A stretch of DNA of 64,000 nt, taken from contig JASDFA010000019.1 in the NCBI GenBank assembly GCA_035772735.1, positions 90,952,001-91,016,000 of the forward strand. The letters run 5' to 3'. Below, one piece after another: positions 34,477 to 43,415 of this stretch. This DNA comes from Datura wrightii (taxonomy: Eukaryota; Streptophyta; Magnoliopsida; Solanales; Solanaceae). Every line of letters begins with the position of its first letter. The stretch's first letter is position 1. A model generated the notes under the pieces. The model saw nothing but the letters and a program-made list of their open reading frames with translations, was not told the DNA's origin and did not search any database. Position numbers and translations under genes: made by a program.

Positions 34477-35390
34477 CTCCTAGAAACTCTTCTCACACTC
34501 ATCTGACCACTGGAATTTTACCTTCTTCTGAGTTAAGTTGGTTAGAGGAGAGGCTATGGAGGAGAAACCTTCAACAAACCGTCGGTAATAGCCTTCTAAT
34601 CCCAAGAAACTCCTGATCTCGATAGGAGAGGTAGGTTTGGGCCAATCCTTCACTACTGCTATCTTGTGAGGATCTACTTGTATCCCTTCATCTGAAACCA
34701 CATGACCCAAGAATGTCACAGACTTCAACTAGAATTTACACTTACTGAACTTGGCAGATAACTAATGATCTTTGAGGGTCTGTAATGCTATCCTCAGGTG
34801 ATCTGCATGCTCTTCCTTATTTCTGGAGTATACCAGAATGTCGTTGATAAATACAATGACGACATATCCAGGTACTGCTTAAAAACCCTATTCATCAAAT
34901 CCATCAAGGCTTCAGGGGCGTTTGTGAGTCCAAAGGACATCACCACAAACTCGTAGTGACCATATCGAGTTCTGAATGATGTCTTCGGTATGTCACACTC
35001 TCTAACCCTTAATTGATGGTATCCTGACCTGAGATTGATCTTGGAGAAACAGTTGGCTTCCCGAAGCTGGTCGAACAGGTCATTAATTCTAGGTAAGGGA
35101 TATTTGTTCTTGACTATGACTTTGTTCAGCTGACGGTAATCTATGCACATTCTGAGGGTACCGTCTTCCTTACACACAAATAGCATTGGAGCACCCTAGG
35201 GAGAGATTCTGGTCTGATGAAACCCTTATCAATAAGGTCCTTTAACTGCTCCTTCATCTCCTTAAGCTCCACTTGAGCCATTCTGTAAGGAGGGATGGAG
35301 ATGGGCTGAGTGTTTGGAAGGAGATCTATTTCGAAGTCTATTTCCCATTCAGGGGGGAACTCCAGGAAGATCTTCAGGAAATACATCTAG
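34477..35390 (-). pseudogene. Chromovirus 2 reverse transcriptase
   Basis: Motifs from the N-terminus: PPYRMAQVELKEMKEQLKDL, FVCKEDGTLRMCIDYRQLNK, FSKINLRSGYHQLRVRE, FGLTNAPEALMDLMNRVFK. A frameshift follows at about 34870. The active site in the other frame reads FINDIL instead of FIDDIL, then FLGHVVSDEGIQVDPHKIAV and FLGLEGYYRRFVEG. The Asp-to-Asn change in the catalytic pair and the frameshift both inactivate it. Stops separate the thumb region from RNase H (34477-34479). Confidence 0.86.
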
Positions 35391-35898
35391 GAACTTGCTG
35401 ACAACTAGAACTGACCGAATGGTTGGGGTCTCCGAGTTGGAATCCTTGACCCAAACCAGATGATATAAACATCCCTTGGGAATGAGTTTATGGGCCTTAA
35501 GGAAGGAAATAAACCTAACCTTAGGCCCTGAACTACTGCCCAACCATTCTAACACGGGCTCATCAGTAAACTGAAACTTGACAACTCTTGTCCTACAGTC
35601 AACTGAGGCATAGCAGGAGTGTAACCAATCCATGTCGAGATAAGATCGAAGTCGACCATGTCTATCTCTACCAGATCAGATGGAATGATATTATTAAAGA
35701 CTGAGACTGGGCAGCTTCTATACACCTGGATGACCCTAACTAACTCGCCAACTGGGATGGAAACTGAGAAGGGTTCTGATAGGACCTCTGCACTGATGCT
35801 GAATTGAACTACTACATAAGGAGTTACAAACGAAAGAGTAGCTCCTAGATCTAGGAGGGAATACACGTCTAGGTGAAAGATACGTAAAATACCAATAA
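35391..35898 (-). pseudogene. Chromovirus 2 aspartic protease
   Basis: The active-site loop is SLLDLGATLSFVTPYVV, followed by LSEPFSVSIPVGELVRV and VDFDLI. After a 1-bp frameshift near 35630 the reading continues MDWLHSCYASVDCRTRVVKF. DLGA replaces the usual D(S/T)GA, as in chromoviruses 3 and the Athila copies of this window. Confidence 0.82.
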
Positions 35899-36785
35899 CT
35901 ATGTCTGGTGAGCTTTCCTAATCCTGACGAGAAGAGAGAACATAAAAATGATTCTGGCGTTGACCGCCATCTGTACCTGATGGGTTGGCCTACTGAGCTG
36001 GTCGGCCTGCTGGAGCGGATTAGGTAGTGGATTGTGATCTCCCTCGCCCTGCTGATGGGCACTCCCTAAGACTGTGTCCAAGCTATCCACACCCAAAGCA
36101 ACCTTCCTGTCCCTGAAGGCATTCTCCTGGGTGATTCCTACCACACTTGGGACAAGCTGGATACTTGTTTCCTGTACTGTGGGCTTGAGACTGAGTGCCA
36201 TAAGACCCACCCCTCTGATCTTGGGGGTGCCAAAAGGTTGGGGCGCTGGCTGAGCTAGGTGCTGGGGCCCTCTGTTGTTGCAGCTGTGGGCGGCTACCAC
36301 CGCCAGATCTCTGGTGGCCAAAATCTGTATGACCAGTTCTTGCACTCTTATTCTTACGTTCCATATCTTTCAGCTTCTCTGCCTCAATCTGCTGGGCATA
36401 CACAATTAAACTAGAAAGGTCCATGTCCTTGATTAGCATTGCCATCCTGCACTCTTTGAGGGCCAGATTAGATACTTCATTTATGAACTTCAGCATGCGA
36501 GCCCTTGGCTCGGCCACCATCTCTGGAGCATACTTTGATAGTCTAGTAAACTCTAGAGAATACTCCTCCACTGTCCGATTGCCTTGTCGTAGGTTCATAA
36601 ACTCTGCCATCTTAGCCTCCCTCAACTCCCGGGGAAAGAACTTATCCAGAAAAGCTATATGAAACTCCTCCCACTCAACCGGTCCTGCTTCTACTGATCG
36701 CCCCTCCTTCCACTGCTCATACCAAACCTGGGCTACCCCTTTTAGCTGGTAGGCAGCCAGGTCAACACTCTCACATGAGAATGAC
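35899..36785 (-). pseudogene. Chromovirus 2 gag, N-terminus missing
   Basis: Gag domain ESVDLAAYQLKGVAQVWYEQ ... WEEFHIAFLDKFFPRELREA ... MNLRQGNRTVEEYSLEFTRL, a charged and Gln-rich linker, then the zinc knuckle CPKCGRNHPGECLQGQEGC-FGCG. The frame is open for about 240 codons on this side. A longer frame to 36919 is an artefact because it runs into the Athila B LTR. The gag N-terminus (region matching 58118-58440) is not found on the far side of Athila B. Confidence 0.87.
36781..36785. repeat. Target-site duplication ATGAC, left copy (Athila B)
   Basis: ATGAC directly precedes the LTR and is repeated at 46661-46665 directly after the 3' LTR. Five bp is the usual Ty3/gypsy length. Confidence 0.88.
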
Positions 36786-37027
36786 TGATCTTGGGCAGAT
36801 TTATATGCCCAAGTGATACTCAAACGTATCATTTTTACCTTGTTTGTTGTGCAATGTGTATATAATATCATGTAATTGGTAATAAAATGTGAAATTATAC
36901 TAACCAACATGATTAGCATTTGTTTTGCAGGAAAATGTGATTTTTAGGAGCTAAAATGCATGTTGGAACTATGTCGGAGTTGGACTTGGATGCGAGCGTG
37001 GAAAAGACCCGGGAATGTAGGATTTAT

Positions 37028-37265
37028 AGGGGCTCCGCGATGGCTCCGTGCCACGCTACCATCGCGGTAGCACACTGCCTGAGCAGGAATTAAATTTGCA
37101 ATTTCCAGTGTGCATGCGCGTCAGCTCCGTGGCACGGAGATAGGCCTCCGCGATGGCCTCCGTGCCACGTTGAGGTTAAATTACTGGACCCTGGAAATTC
37201 CAGTGAGGGTCCGCGTCCACGCCGTGTCACGGAGGCATTGCTCCGCGTTGGCCTCCGTGACACGT
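37028..37265 (+). promoter_or_regulatory. LTR hairpin array (Athila B 5' LTR)
   Basis: Three inverted repeats occur in 240 bp: CGCGATGG...CCATCGCG (about 37036-37067), CGTGGCACGGAG...CTCCGTGCCACG (about 37128-37170) and CGTGTCACGGAGGC...GCCTCCGTGACACG (about 37215-37264, 14-bp perfect arms). They lie 30-270 bp upstream of the TATA box. The same modules are in the 3' LTR at about 45476-45713 and, similarly, in A and C. Confidence 0.75.
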
Positions 37266-37297
37266 TGCTTGTTATTCCGGGAAAAATTTCCCACTAG

Positions 37298-37306
37298 TAT
37301 AAATAG
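37298..37306 (+). promoter_or_regulatory. LTR TATA box (Athila B)
   Basis: TATAAATAG, conserved in C (48853-48861) and as TATAAGTAG in A. Transcription would start about 30 bp downstream in GCACACTTAGG-type sequence, marking the start of R. Confidence 0.8.
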
Positions 37307-38239
37307 CACACTTAGGTTTATTTTAAGTAGTTTTCAGTTTTTAGACTGAGTTCAGAAGTGGAGAGCAGGAACGTGGGTTAGTAGCAGTTGAAGATTGGAA
37401 AAGCTAAGGGATTTCTTCTCTTCCTTTCTTCTTTCTATCAATTGTACGTATGATTTACACTCATTTTAGGATGATCAATCCAAGAATGAGTGGCTAATTC
37501 TCTTTCTTGCTGAGATTTTGAACATGTGTAATGAATTCTGATTTTCATTGATATGGTTTATTCTTCTTCTTTAATGTTGTTCTATTAATTCTTGTTCTTT
37601 ACTGCATTAGTGATTGGCCAACATTAATGTATATCTAAAAAGTCCAATTTCACTCGAGAGAGCAAGAAATTGGAAAGTTGTGAATTAATAGGGTATTGTT
37701 CTTAACTTGATTTGGGAAAATTGGGTTTTGATGTGCTTTCCTGATAGAAATATACTTGGAAGCCGTATTAGTCAATTTAGGAACCGAAATTGTAGTTCTA
37801 GGTCATAAATTGCATTTGATCACAGAAATGTAGACGGATGGTTTATGATTCTAAAGTGAAATTAAATACGAGAGTTTTAATTTCTAGGCAAATGTTCTTG
37901 GCTAGCAACATGAAGAAGAGAATTAACCAAAATTATCATGATTATCAAGTTCATTACTTGTTCTTAACCTTGGCATGTTCATATCCATTGTCTGAATTCA
38001 AAAGTAAATAGTTTGTATTAATTGTAGTATATAGTTTAGAAACAAAAATTCAATTACTCTTGGGTACGTTGTTGTTAGCATAATTAGAAGTTAAATAGAA
38101 ATATAGTAAATTAGGCAATTTTACATATCTTGAGCCTCCTTGGATCGATACTTGGCTACTTAGCCACTTTATTACTTGTTTGACCACGTGCACTTGCGTG
38201 TCGGTTTTTACCCGTACCCCAAAGCACCGAGCAAGTTTT

Positions 38240-38257
38240 TGGCGCCGTTGCCGGGGA
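38240..38257 (+). promoter_or_regulatory. Primer-binding site, tRNA-Asp (Athila B)
   Basis: TGGCGCCGTTGCCGGGGA, 6 bp after the LTR, matches the 3' end of plant tRNA-Asp(GTC) at every base. Confidence 0.95.
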
Positions 38258-38375
38258 GGCTAGGCGATTTGTAAAATTGTGTTTAGTGTAAATTTACTGT
38301 ATTTGTATTTTTATTTTCTTAAGTGTTAACAACTTGGTCTTAGCCTGTATTTTGCAGATTTTGTTTCTGTGAACA

Positions 38376-40769
38376 CTGGCAAGGGACAAAGATCTGGTGG
38401 AATCTTACTTAGAGCCCGAGCGTGAATTTCATAGTCAACGTAGAGAAGCTCTTCGGAAGAAGCTGCAGTTGCTTCAACAGACTATGATGGAGCAACCAAA
38501 TCCACCAGTTGTTAGGGCAGTTTTAGTGCCCGATGAAGCAGCAACAAGGCCGGTTCGCGAGGTGGCAATCCCACACGCTAATAATGTACATTCTAGCATC
38601 CGCAAACCAGAGCCAGGAGGGAGGTTTGAATTAAAGCAGAATATGGTGCAACTTTTGCACACAAGCGGGCAATTTACCAGTCTCCCTCACGAAGATCCAC
38701 AACAACATCTCCAGAACTTTTTGGAGATAAGTGACACTTATATACCCGCTAGAGTGTCACCTGATTATGTTCGGCTCACCTTATTTCCATTTTCCTTACT
38801 TGGTGAAGCAAAGAGGTGGTTAAAAGCTGAACCACCCAATTCTATATCAATGTGGGATGATCTTGCACAAAAGTTTCTTATCAGATTTTTCCCTTCTGGT
38901 AAAACAGCCAGACTTAGGAGTCAAATCCTAAGTTTTAAACAGAGGGAAGGGGAAAATCTATATCAAGCCTGGGAAAGATTCAAATCCATGTTGCGGGACT
39001 GTCCTCACCATCATCAGTCCAATGAGGTGTTGGTACACACTTTTATTGAGGGTTTGGAACCCCACACTAAAATTCTGTTAGATTCAGCAGCTAGAGGGCA
39101 AGCGCTGGAGAAGACTTATGAGGAGCTGTACACTTTGCTCAACCGAATTTCACAAGGCAATCCAGAATGGAATGCAGATTCTTCAAGAGGTGGAGCAAGG
39201 AAAGCAGCGGGAGTGCTTGAAGTGGATGGATTCACAGCTATCGCTGCACAGATAGCTGCTTTGCAAAATCAGTTAAACACTCACTTCAGCAATATCAATT
39301 TGAACCAGCCTTCAACTTCAGTCAATGCAGTTCAACAGATGTGGTGTGAAGTGTGTGGTAGTAGTGAGCATTCAGCTGAATGCTGTGGTGCAAATCCTGA
39401 TTCTGTTAACTTTGTGGGCAATGCACAGAGAAATCAACAGCAGTTTGGTGGTGGCTACAACTCAAATTGGAGGAACCATCCGAATTTTTCGTGGGGTAGC
39501 AACAATCAACAAGGTCAGAGTTCAGGGCAGGGTATGCACAGAAACCAAGGAGGGCAACAAAATTATCAAGCTCAATTCAGAAATCACAATGCCCCTCCTC
39601 CACAACCATCACCGACTATTGAGGAGATGTTCAAAACCATGATCGCTAATCAGGCACAATTGCAGGCTGACTATGTCGAATTGGCAGCCGAAGTGAAGAA
39701 CAATCAATTGGCGACCAAGGCTTTTGAATATCAGTTTGGGCAATTTGCTAGTGCCCAAAATACTAGACCCAGAGGAGGACTACCTAGCGACACAGATCCA
39801 AATCTGAAGCAGGTTAATGCAGTGACCACGAGGAGTGGTTTACAATTAAAGGAGGTGGAACCGGAAAGACCGCCTCAAAAGTTAGGAGCAGCAGATGTTG
39901 AGGGAGAGAAAAGTTCTGATAAGGGGAAGAGTAAAGAAGCTGAACCAGAAAGGCCTCCACCCCCGTTCCCTCAACGACTTAAGAAACACAAGGAGGAGGC
40001 GTGTTTCCAAAAATTCATGGAGGTACTTAAACAGGTACATGTTAACTTACCTCTTGTTGATGTCTTGCAGGGAGTGCCAAAATATGCGAAGTATATTAAA
40101 GACATCGTGGCTAACAAAAGTGGTTTGACTGAGTATCCCACGGTAGCTTTAACGGAGGAATGCACTTCCCGTATTCAGAATAGGTTGCCCACAAAACTGA
40201 AAGACCCTGGAAGATTCACTATCCAGCTGACTATTGGGCAAAGTATCCGAGCGCGTGGATTATGCGACTTGGGGGCAAGTATAAATCTGATGCCTTCTTC
40301 GGTATTCAGAAAGTTAGGTCTAGGGAGTCCTAGACCTACAACGGTAATCTTGCAGCTAGCAGACAAGTCTTTGGCTAAGCCGGATGGCATTGTTGAGGAT
40401 GTGTTGGTGCAAGTAGGCTCCCTCATTTTTCCGGTCGATTTTATTGTTCTGGACTTTGAACCAGATGCTGAAGTCCCATTTATTTTGGGACGACCCTTTT
40501 TGGCAACTGAAAAAGCATTAATCGATGTAGCTGCGGGTCAACTCACGATGCGAGCACATGACAAGGTCGAAGTGTTCGACGTGTACAAGGTACCTAAGCT
40601 CCCGACTGTTTATAAGGATCTCTCGGTGAACAACGTAATTGATCATGGGAAGGCTAACAGATTGAGTGATTCCCGAGAGTTACTAGGTAGGCCACCGGAT
40701 AAGGTAGAGCACTACTGGGGGGATCATCATGATCGGGACAAATCGTCCATCTCCCTAGTAGATAAATGA
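38376..40769 (+). CDS. Athila B gag-protease polyprotein (intact, pol-less)
   Basis: A single open frame of about 797 codons. Order: N-terminal region (from LARDKDLVESYLEPERE), gag capsid domain (about residues 75-205: ELKQNMVQLLHTSGQF ... WDDLAQKFLIRFFPSGK ... NLYQAWERFK), CCHC zinc knuckle (CEVCGSSEHSAECC, about 325-340), Gln/Asn-rich linker, basic segment, aspartic protease (DLGA in LCDLGASINLM near 630, FILGRPFL near 700). The last residues (HYWGDHHDRDKSSISLVDK) correspond to the C-terminus of the integrase of copy A, so RT-RH-IN have been deleted and the ends fused in frame. The start is unusual. No ATG is conserved. A stop (TGA 38370) lies two codons before CTG 38376, and the first ATG is 38484. 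I chose CTG because the peptide after it is conserved in A and C. It forms particles and processes itself; pol must come in trans. Confidence 0.88.
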   Translation: MARDKDLVESYLEPEREFHSQRREALRKKLQLLQQTMMEQPNPPVVRAVLVPDEAATRPVREVAIPHANNVHSSIRKPEPGGRFELKQNMVQLLHTSGQFTSLPHEDPQQHLQNFLEISDTYIPARVSPDYVRLTLFPFSLLGEAKRWLKAEPPNSISMWDDLAQKFLIRFFPSGKTARLRSQILSFKQREGENLYQAWERFKSMLRDCPHHHQSNEVLVHTFIEGLEPHTKILLDSAARGQALEKTYEELYTLLNRISQGNPEWNADSSRGGARKAAGVLEVDGFTAIAAQIAALQNQLNTHFSNINLNQPSTSVNAVQQMWCEVCGSSEHSAECCGANPDSVNFVGNAQRNQQQFGGGYNSNWRNHPNFSWGSNNQQGQSSGQGMHRNQGGQQNYQAQFRNHNAPPPQPSPTIEEMFKTMIANQAQLQADYVELAAEVKNNQLATKAFEYQFGQFASAQNTRPRGGLPSDTDPNLKQVNAVTTRSGLQLKEVEPERPPQKLGAADVEGEKSSDKGKSKEAEPERPPPPFPQRLKKHKEEACFQKFMEVLKQVHVNLPLVDVLQGVPKYAKYIKDIVANKSGLTEYPTVALTEECTSRIQNRLPTKLKDPGRFTIQLTIGQSIRARGLCDLGASINLMPSSVFRKLGLGSPRPTTVILQLADKSLAKPDGIVEDVLVQVGSLIFPVDFIVLDFEPDAEVPFILGRPFLATEKALIDVAAGQLTMRAHDKVEVFDVYKVPKLPTVYKDLSVNNVIDHGKANRLSDSRELLGRPPDKVEHYWGDHHDRDKSSISLVDK

Positions 40770-40777
40770 GCTTAAAG

Positions 40778-40829
40778 GACGTCGAGCCGCGCCGGTAAAC
40801 CAGGCGCTGCACGGGAGGCAACCCGTGAA
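40778..40829 (+). other. Conserved post-pol hairpin block (Athila B)
   Basis: GACGTCGAGCCGCGCCGG then GTAAACCAGGC and the stem CACGGG-AGGCAA-CCCGTG (40810-40827). It begins 9 bp after the gag-protease stop and is conserved in A after pol. Probably a structured RNA element, of unknown role. Confidence 0.65.
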
Positions 40830-41059
40830 AAATATTTTCTTTCTTTCTTTTTAGTGTAAATAATTTTTACTTTTCTTTTCTTTTTCTTGACTAGGTTTAG
40901 ATTTGCATTTTAGTTAGTATCTTTTATTTTTAGTTAGGGAAATCTATTAATTTAACCATTTTTTGTTTAGTGAGGTGATTTTCAGGTATAACGGAGGAAA
41001 TATACATGGAATCGAGAAAATGAGGCGAGGTATCAAAATTAAATTTATTGGTGAAACAG
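40830..41059 (+). other. Non-coding spacer after gag-protease (Athila B)
   Basis: T-rich, non-coding. It contains a block (about 40980-41040, TTTTCAGGTATAACGGAGG) conserved in C and A. No gene is seen. Confidence 0.6.
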
Positions 41060-41280
41060 AGGACTGGCGCGTTGGCGCCGTGTCACGGAGGCAATGCTCC
41101 GCGTTGGCCTCCGTGACACGTTGAAGGCAAATCTGGATTTTTCAAAATTCTAGTAATCCAACGCGTTGGCTCCGTGTCACGGAGGCATTGCTCCGCGTTA
41201 CCCTCCGTGACACGTTGCCCTTTATCCAGTGCCGGGTCACACCGGGTTTCTGGGTGACCCGCGTGTTTCCTTTAAATAAT
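41060..41280 (+). promoter_or_regulatory. Internal hairpins and TATA-like site before the third ORF (Athila B)
   Basis: Two inverted repeats of the LTR type: CGTGTCACGGAGGC...GCCTCCGTGACACG (about 41076-41123; 14-bp perfect arms) and CGTGTCACGGAGG...CCTCCGTGACACG (about 41173-41216). Then comes GGGTCAC...GGGTGACCC (about 41234-41261) and TTTAAATAA at about 41271-41279. The order copies the LTR promoter. Homologous sites are in A (3420-3655) and C (52630-52860). Confidence 0.6.
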
Positions 41281-41415
41281 AACCCCGATTTCGCCCCAAA
41301 TTCCCCCATTCCCTCTTCCCTCCGCGACCAAACAACCATTTCCCCCTCCCCAAGCAACGTGCCACGTTGATAGGCAAAGAAAAACGTCAAGTTTCTTCGA
41401 TTCTTCAATTCTAAG

Positions 41416-42104
41416 GTATGTTTTCATCGTCTAACTCAATTGTTTGGCGATTTTTGTCAAATTTGGGCATATAAGGTGAGAAATATCACCCTAGGTAGAA
41501 ATTGAACATGATATTGAATTATTTTGTGATTGATTTTTGTTCGGATTGTTGTATTTGGCGTTTGAATGTAAATAATTCGAAATTGATTGTTGAATTGTAT
41601 TTTAGGGCTTGGGTTGTTGAATTCGAATTGGGCAACTTGATAGTTTGGTGAAATTGATGCCGGGGTGTGTTTATTATTTGAGATAAGTAGTGGTAAATCT
41701 TGTATAACTGTTAAAAGACGACTAATTCTCGAATTGTTGTGGGAAAATGCATAATGTGTGAATTGGTTAGATTAGCTTGTATATAAAATATTTTTCTAGT
41801 TGTTTTTAGTTTGTGGTTGTTTTGTTGTTGTGCGATGGTCGAATTGCTAGCGATAGTAGGATTGAGAATTCGCTGTATGAAGTCTGAGTAGTACGCTAAC
41901 CGTTATGCTGTCGAAATTTTGTTACGAACGCACTGCAATATGTGTATAGTTGTTTGTGTTTGGGGTTGTAAATAGAGCTATCCTTGCTGAAATTTTGTAA
42001 ATATTGTTAAGGACTAAGTGTGGGGTAAATTTTGTGTAACCCAACCTTAGCCGAAGCTAACAACTATTTAGCTTAACGATGTCCTTGTTTGTGTAAATTG
42101 ACAG
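41416..42104 (+). other. Predicted leader intron of the third ORF (Athila B)
   Basis: Donor CTAAG|GTATGT at 41415/41416 and acceptor TTGACAG|G at 42104/42105 enclose 689 bp of T-rich sequence, with the ATG 5 bp after the acceptor. Both sites are conserved in A and C while the interior diverges. A PPT-like copy (42015-42028) lies inside. Confidence 0.65.
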
Positions 42105-42109
42105 GTACA

Positions 42110-43330
42110 ATGGCTAGCAGGCAAGACAAAGGCAAGGGTGCTTCTACCTCAGGCACCGGAAGGAAACGGATGAGACTGGGCACTGCAGTCCCAGCTGCAC
42201 CCGCTGTTCCGCGCGGCCAACACCGCCGATACGGAACACGATGGGTCACCGATGAAGGGAAGAAATGGTACGCAAAGCATAAGGAGAACAAGTACTTGCC
42301 CGAGGAACATATTGCTAGGGAACCACTTGCACAGGAGTTCCCTCGCATTGTACAGAGGATTGAGGCAGCTGGGCTTAGCTTTATTTTTCAGGAGCCCAAG
42401 GAGTGCAACCTTCATTTGGTCCGGGAATTTTATGCCAACTGGAACCCGGCCATCAGAAGCCACACTATTAAAATCAGAGGGCAGATTGTCACTCTGGAAC
42501 CCCAGCAGCTGAATGCCATCGTTGGAGCGCGGGACACAAACGCCCACGTTCTCCGCCAGCTAAACATCACCCCACCGTATGCCGACATTAGAAGTACATT
42601 GTGTGGGGCTCGATCCACATCCCGATGGAGTAGACACAAGGAGAGGGGTTACCACCAGACTCTGCCCTATTCGCAGATGAACAGGGAGGCCAGAATCTGG
42701 CTAAATATTGTGTGTTCGTGCTTGATCCCGGGAGTTCATATGACAGATGTGACCCGGGACCGTGTCTGCTTGGTGTATGCCCTTATGAAAGGGCTTGAGA
42801 TTAATGTTGGGGCGGTCATAATATCCGCCATGAAGAGAGCCAGACTGCACCAGGGTCACAGATACGGGTTTGGCAGACTCATCACCACCTTCCTCCGAGG
42901 CCTCGACATTGAGGAAGAAGCCTTGGATTACATTCCGCAGGTGGAGCGGAGGGCCCTTGATGTGACAAAGACTAAGGCCCCCGACACTACACACTGACCC
43001 GTGCTGACTTTGGGCGAGCGACATGCTCGTGACGATCAGTACATGGCCTGTATGTTCGGCATGCAGATGCTGCAGCTACGGATAGGTGGGAGACTAGCCA
43101 CCGAGGAGGAGTTATGGCAGCTGGAGCTGGACTACCCCTTTGGCGAGAACGCCAGAGCCTTATGTAAGGTGGGGCAAGCCTTTGTGGAGCCGACAGACGA
43201 TGATGTCCCTACTGATGAGGAGACACGTCGTGAGGACTCTGATGTGGAGTCCGATGACGACGATGGAGCTGATTCAGATATGGGCGACGAGGCTGCAGCA
43301 CCGGATGAGGAAGTCGAATATTTCGACTGA
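42110..43330 (+). pseudogene. Athila B third ORF, putative plant transposon protein domain, one internal stop
   Basis: About 406 codons from MASRQDKGKGASTSG to DEEVEYFD, with one TGA (42995-42997) where C and A encode Gly; everything else is open. Layout: a basic N-terminus (RKRMRL), a globular conserved region (about residues 45-330; KEKN.. to QLRIGGRLATEEELWQLEL), and an acidic tail with long Asp/Glu runs. No signal peptide or hydrophobic membrane span is visible, so it is not an envelope protein in the usual sense despite its env-like position. It is predicted to be translated from a spliced mRNA. A frame extending upstream to 42089 is not conserved in C, hence the ATG at 42110. Function unknown; the N-terminal basic patch would suit nuclear entry (inference). 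Confidence 0.85.
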
Positions 43331-43373
43331 GCAGGGAGTTCCACCACCCAAATTTTGTGCTTTGTATTTTTGT

Positions 43374-43415
43374 GAACACTGGGGACAGTGTTCGATTTAA
43401 GTGTGGGGTGGGGAG
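43374..43415 (+). other. 20-bp inverted repeat and internal PPT copy (Athila B)
   Basis: GAACACTGGGGACAGTGTTC (43374-43393, 7-bp perfect arms) is followed by AAGTGTGGGGTGGGGAG (43399-43415), a copy of the true PPT core. Both are conserved in A (1395-1414, 1373-1390) and C (54898-54938). Confidence 0.8.

Larger units (their letters stand above)
29793..36785 (-). mobile_element. Chromovirus 2 (Tekay/Del-like), 3' LTR through partial gag
   Basis: Minus-strand order from 36785 downward is gag (5' part missing), protease, RT, RNase H, integrase with C-terminal chromodomain, PPT and the complete 3' LTR (29793-32242). All domains belong to one polyprotein broken by several stops and frameshifts. 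The gag stops within about 15 bp of 36785 and is joined there to plus-oriented LTR sequence of chromovirus 3, now separated from it by Athila B. The 5 bp left of the LTR are TGCAC; the matching right end is missing. Confidence 0.9.
36786..38233 (+). repeat. Athila B 5' LTR (1448 bp)
   Basis: Starts TGATCTTGGGCAG and ends CACCGAGCA. It carries 21 bp (around 38085-38105) missing from the 3' LTR. The promoter part holds three GC-rich inverted repeats and a TATA box. Confidence 0.96.

Noticed and set aside
36083..36919. A 278-codon minus-strand frame that appears to give gag an N-terminal extension
   Set aside because: Its first part (36786-36919) is the Athila B LTR read backwards; only the part up to 36785 is chromovirus gag.
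37110..37349. 79-codon plus frames in the Athila B LTRs (also 45558-45797) and similar LTR frames in A and C
   Set aside because: They cover the GC-rich hairpins upstream of and across the TATA box, and reading frames are not kept between A, B and C.
42089..42109. Earlier ATG (42089) as the start of the Athila B third ORF
   Set aside because: It lies within the predicted intron and spans the acceptor site; the extra codons are absent in A and C.
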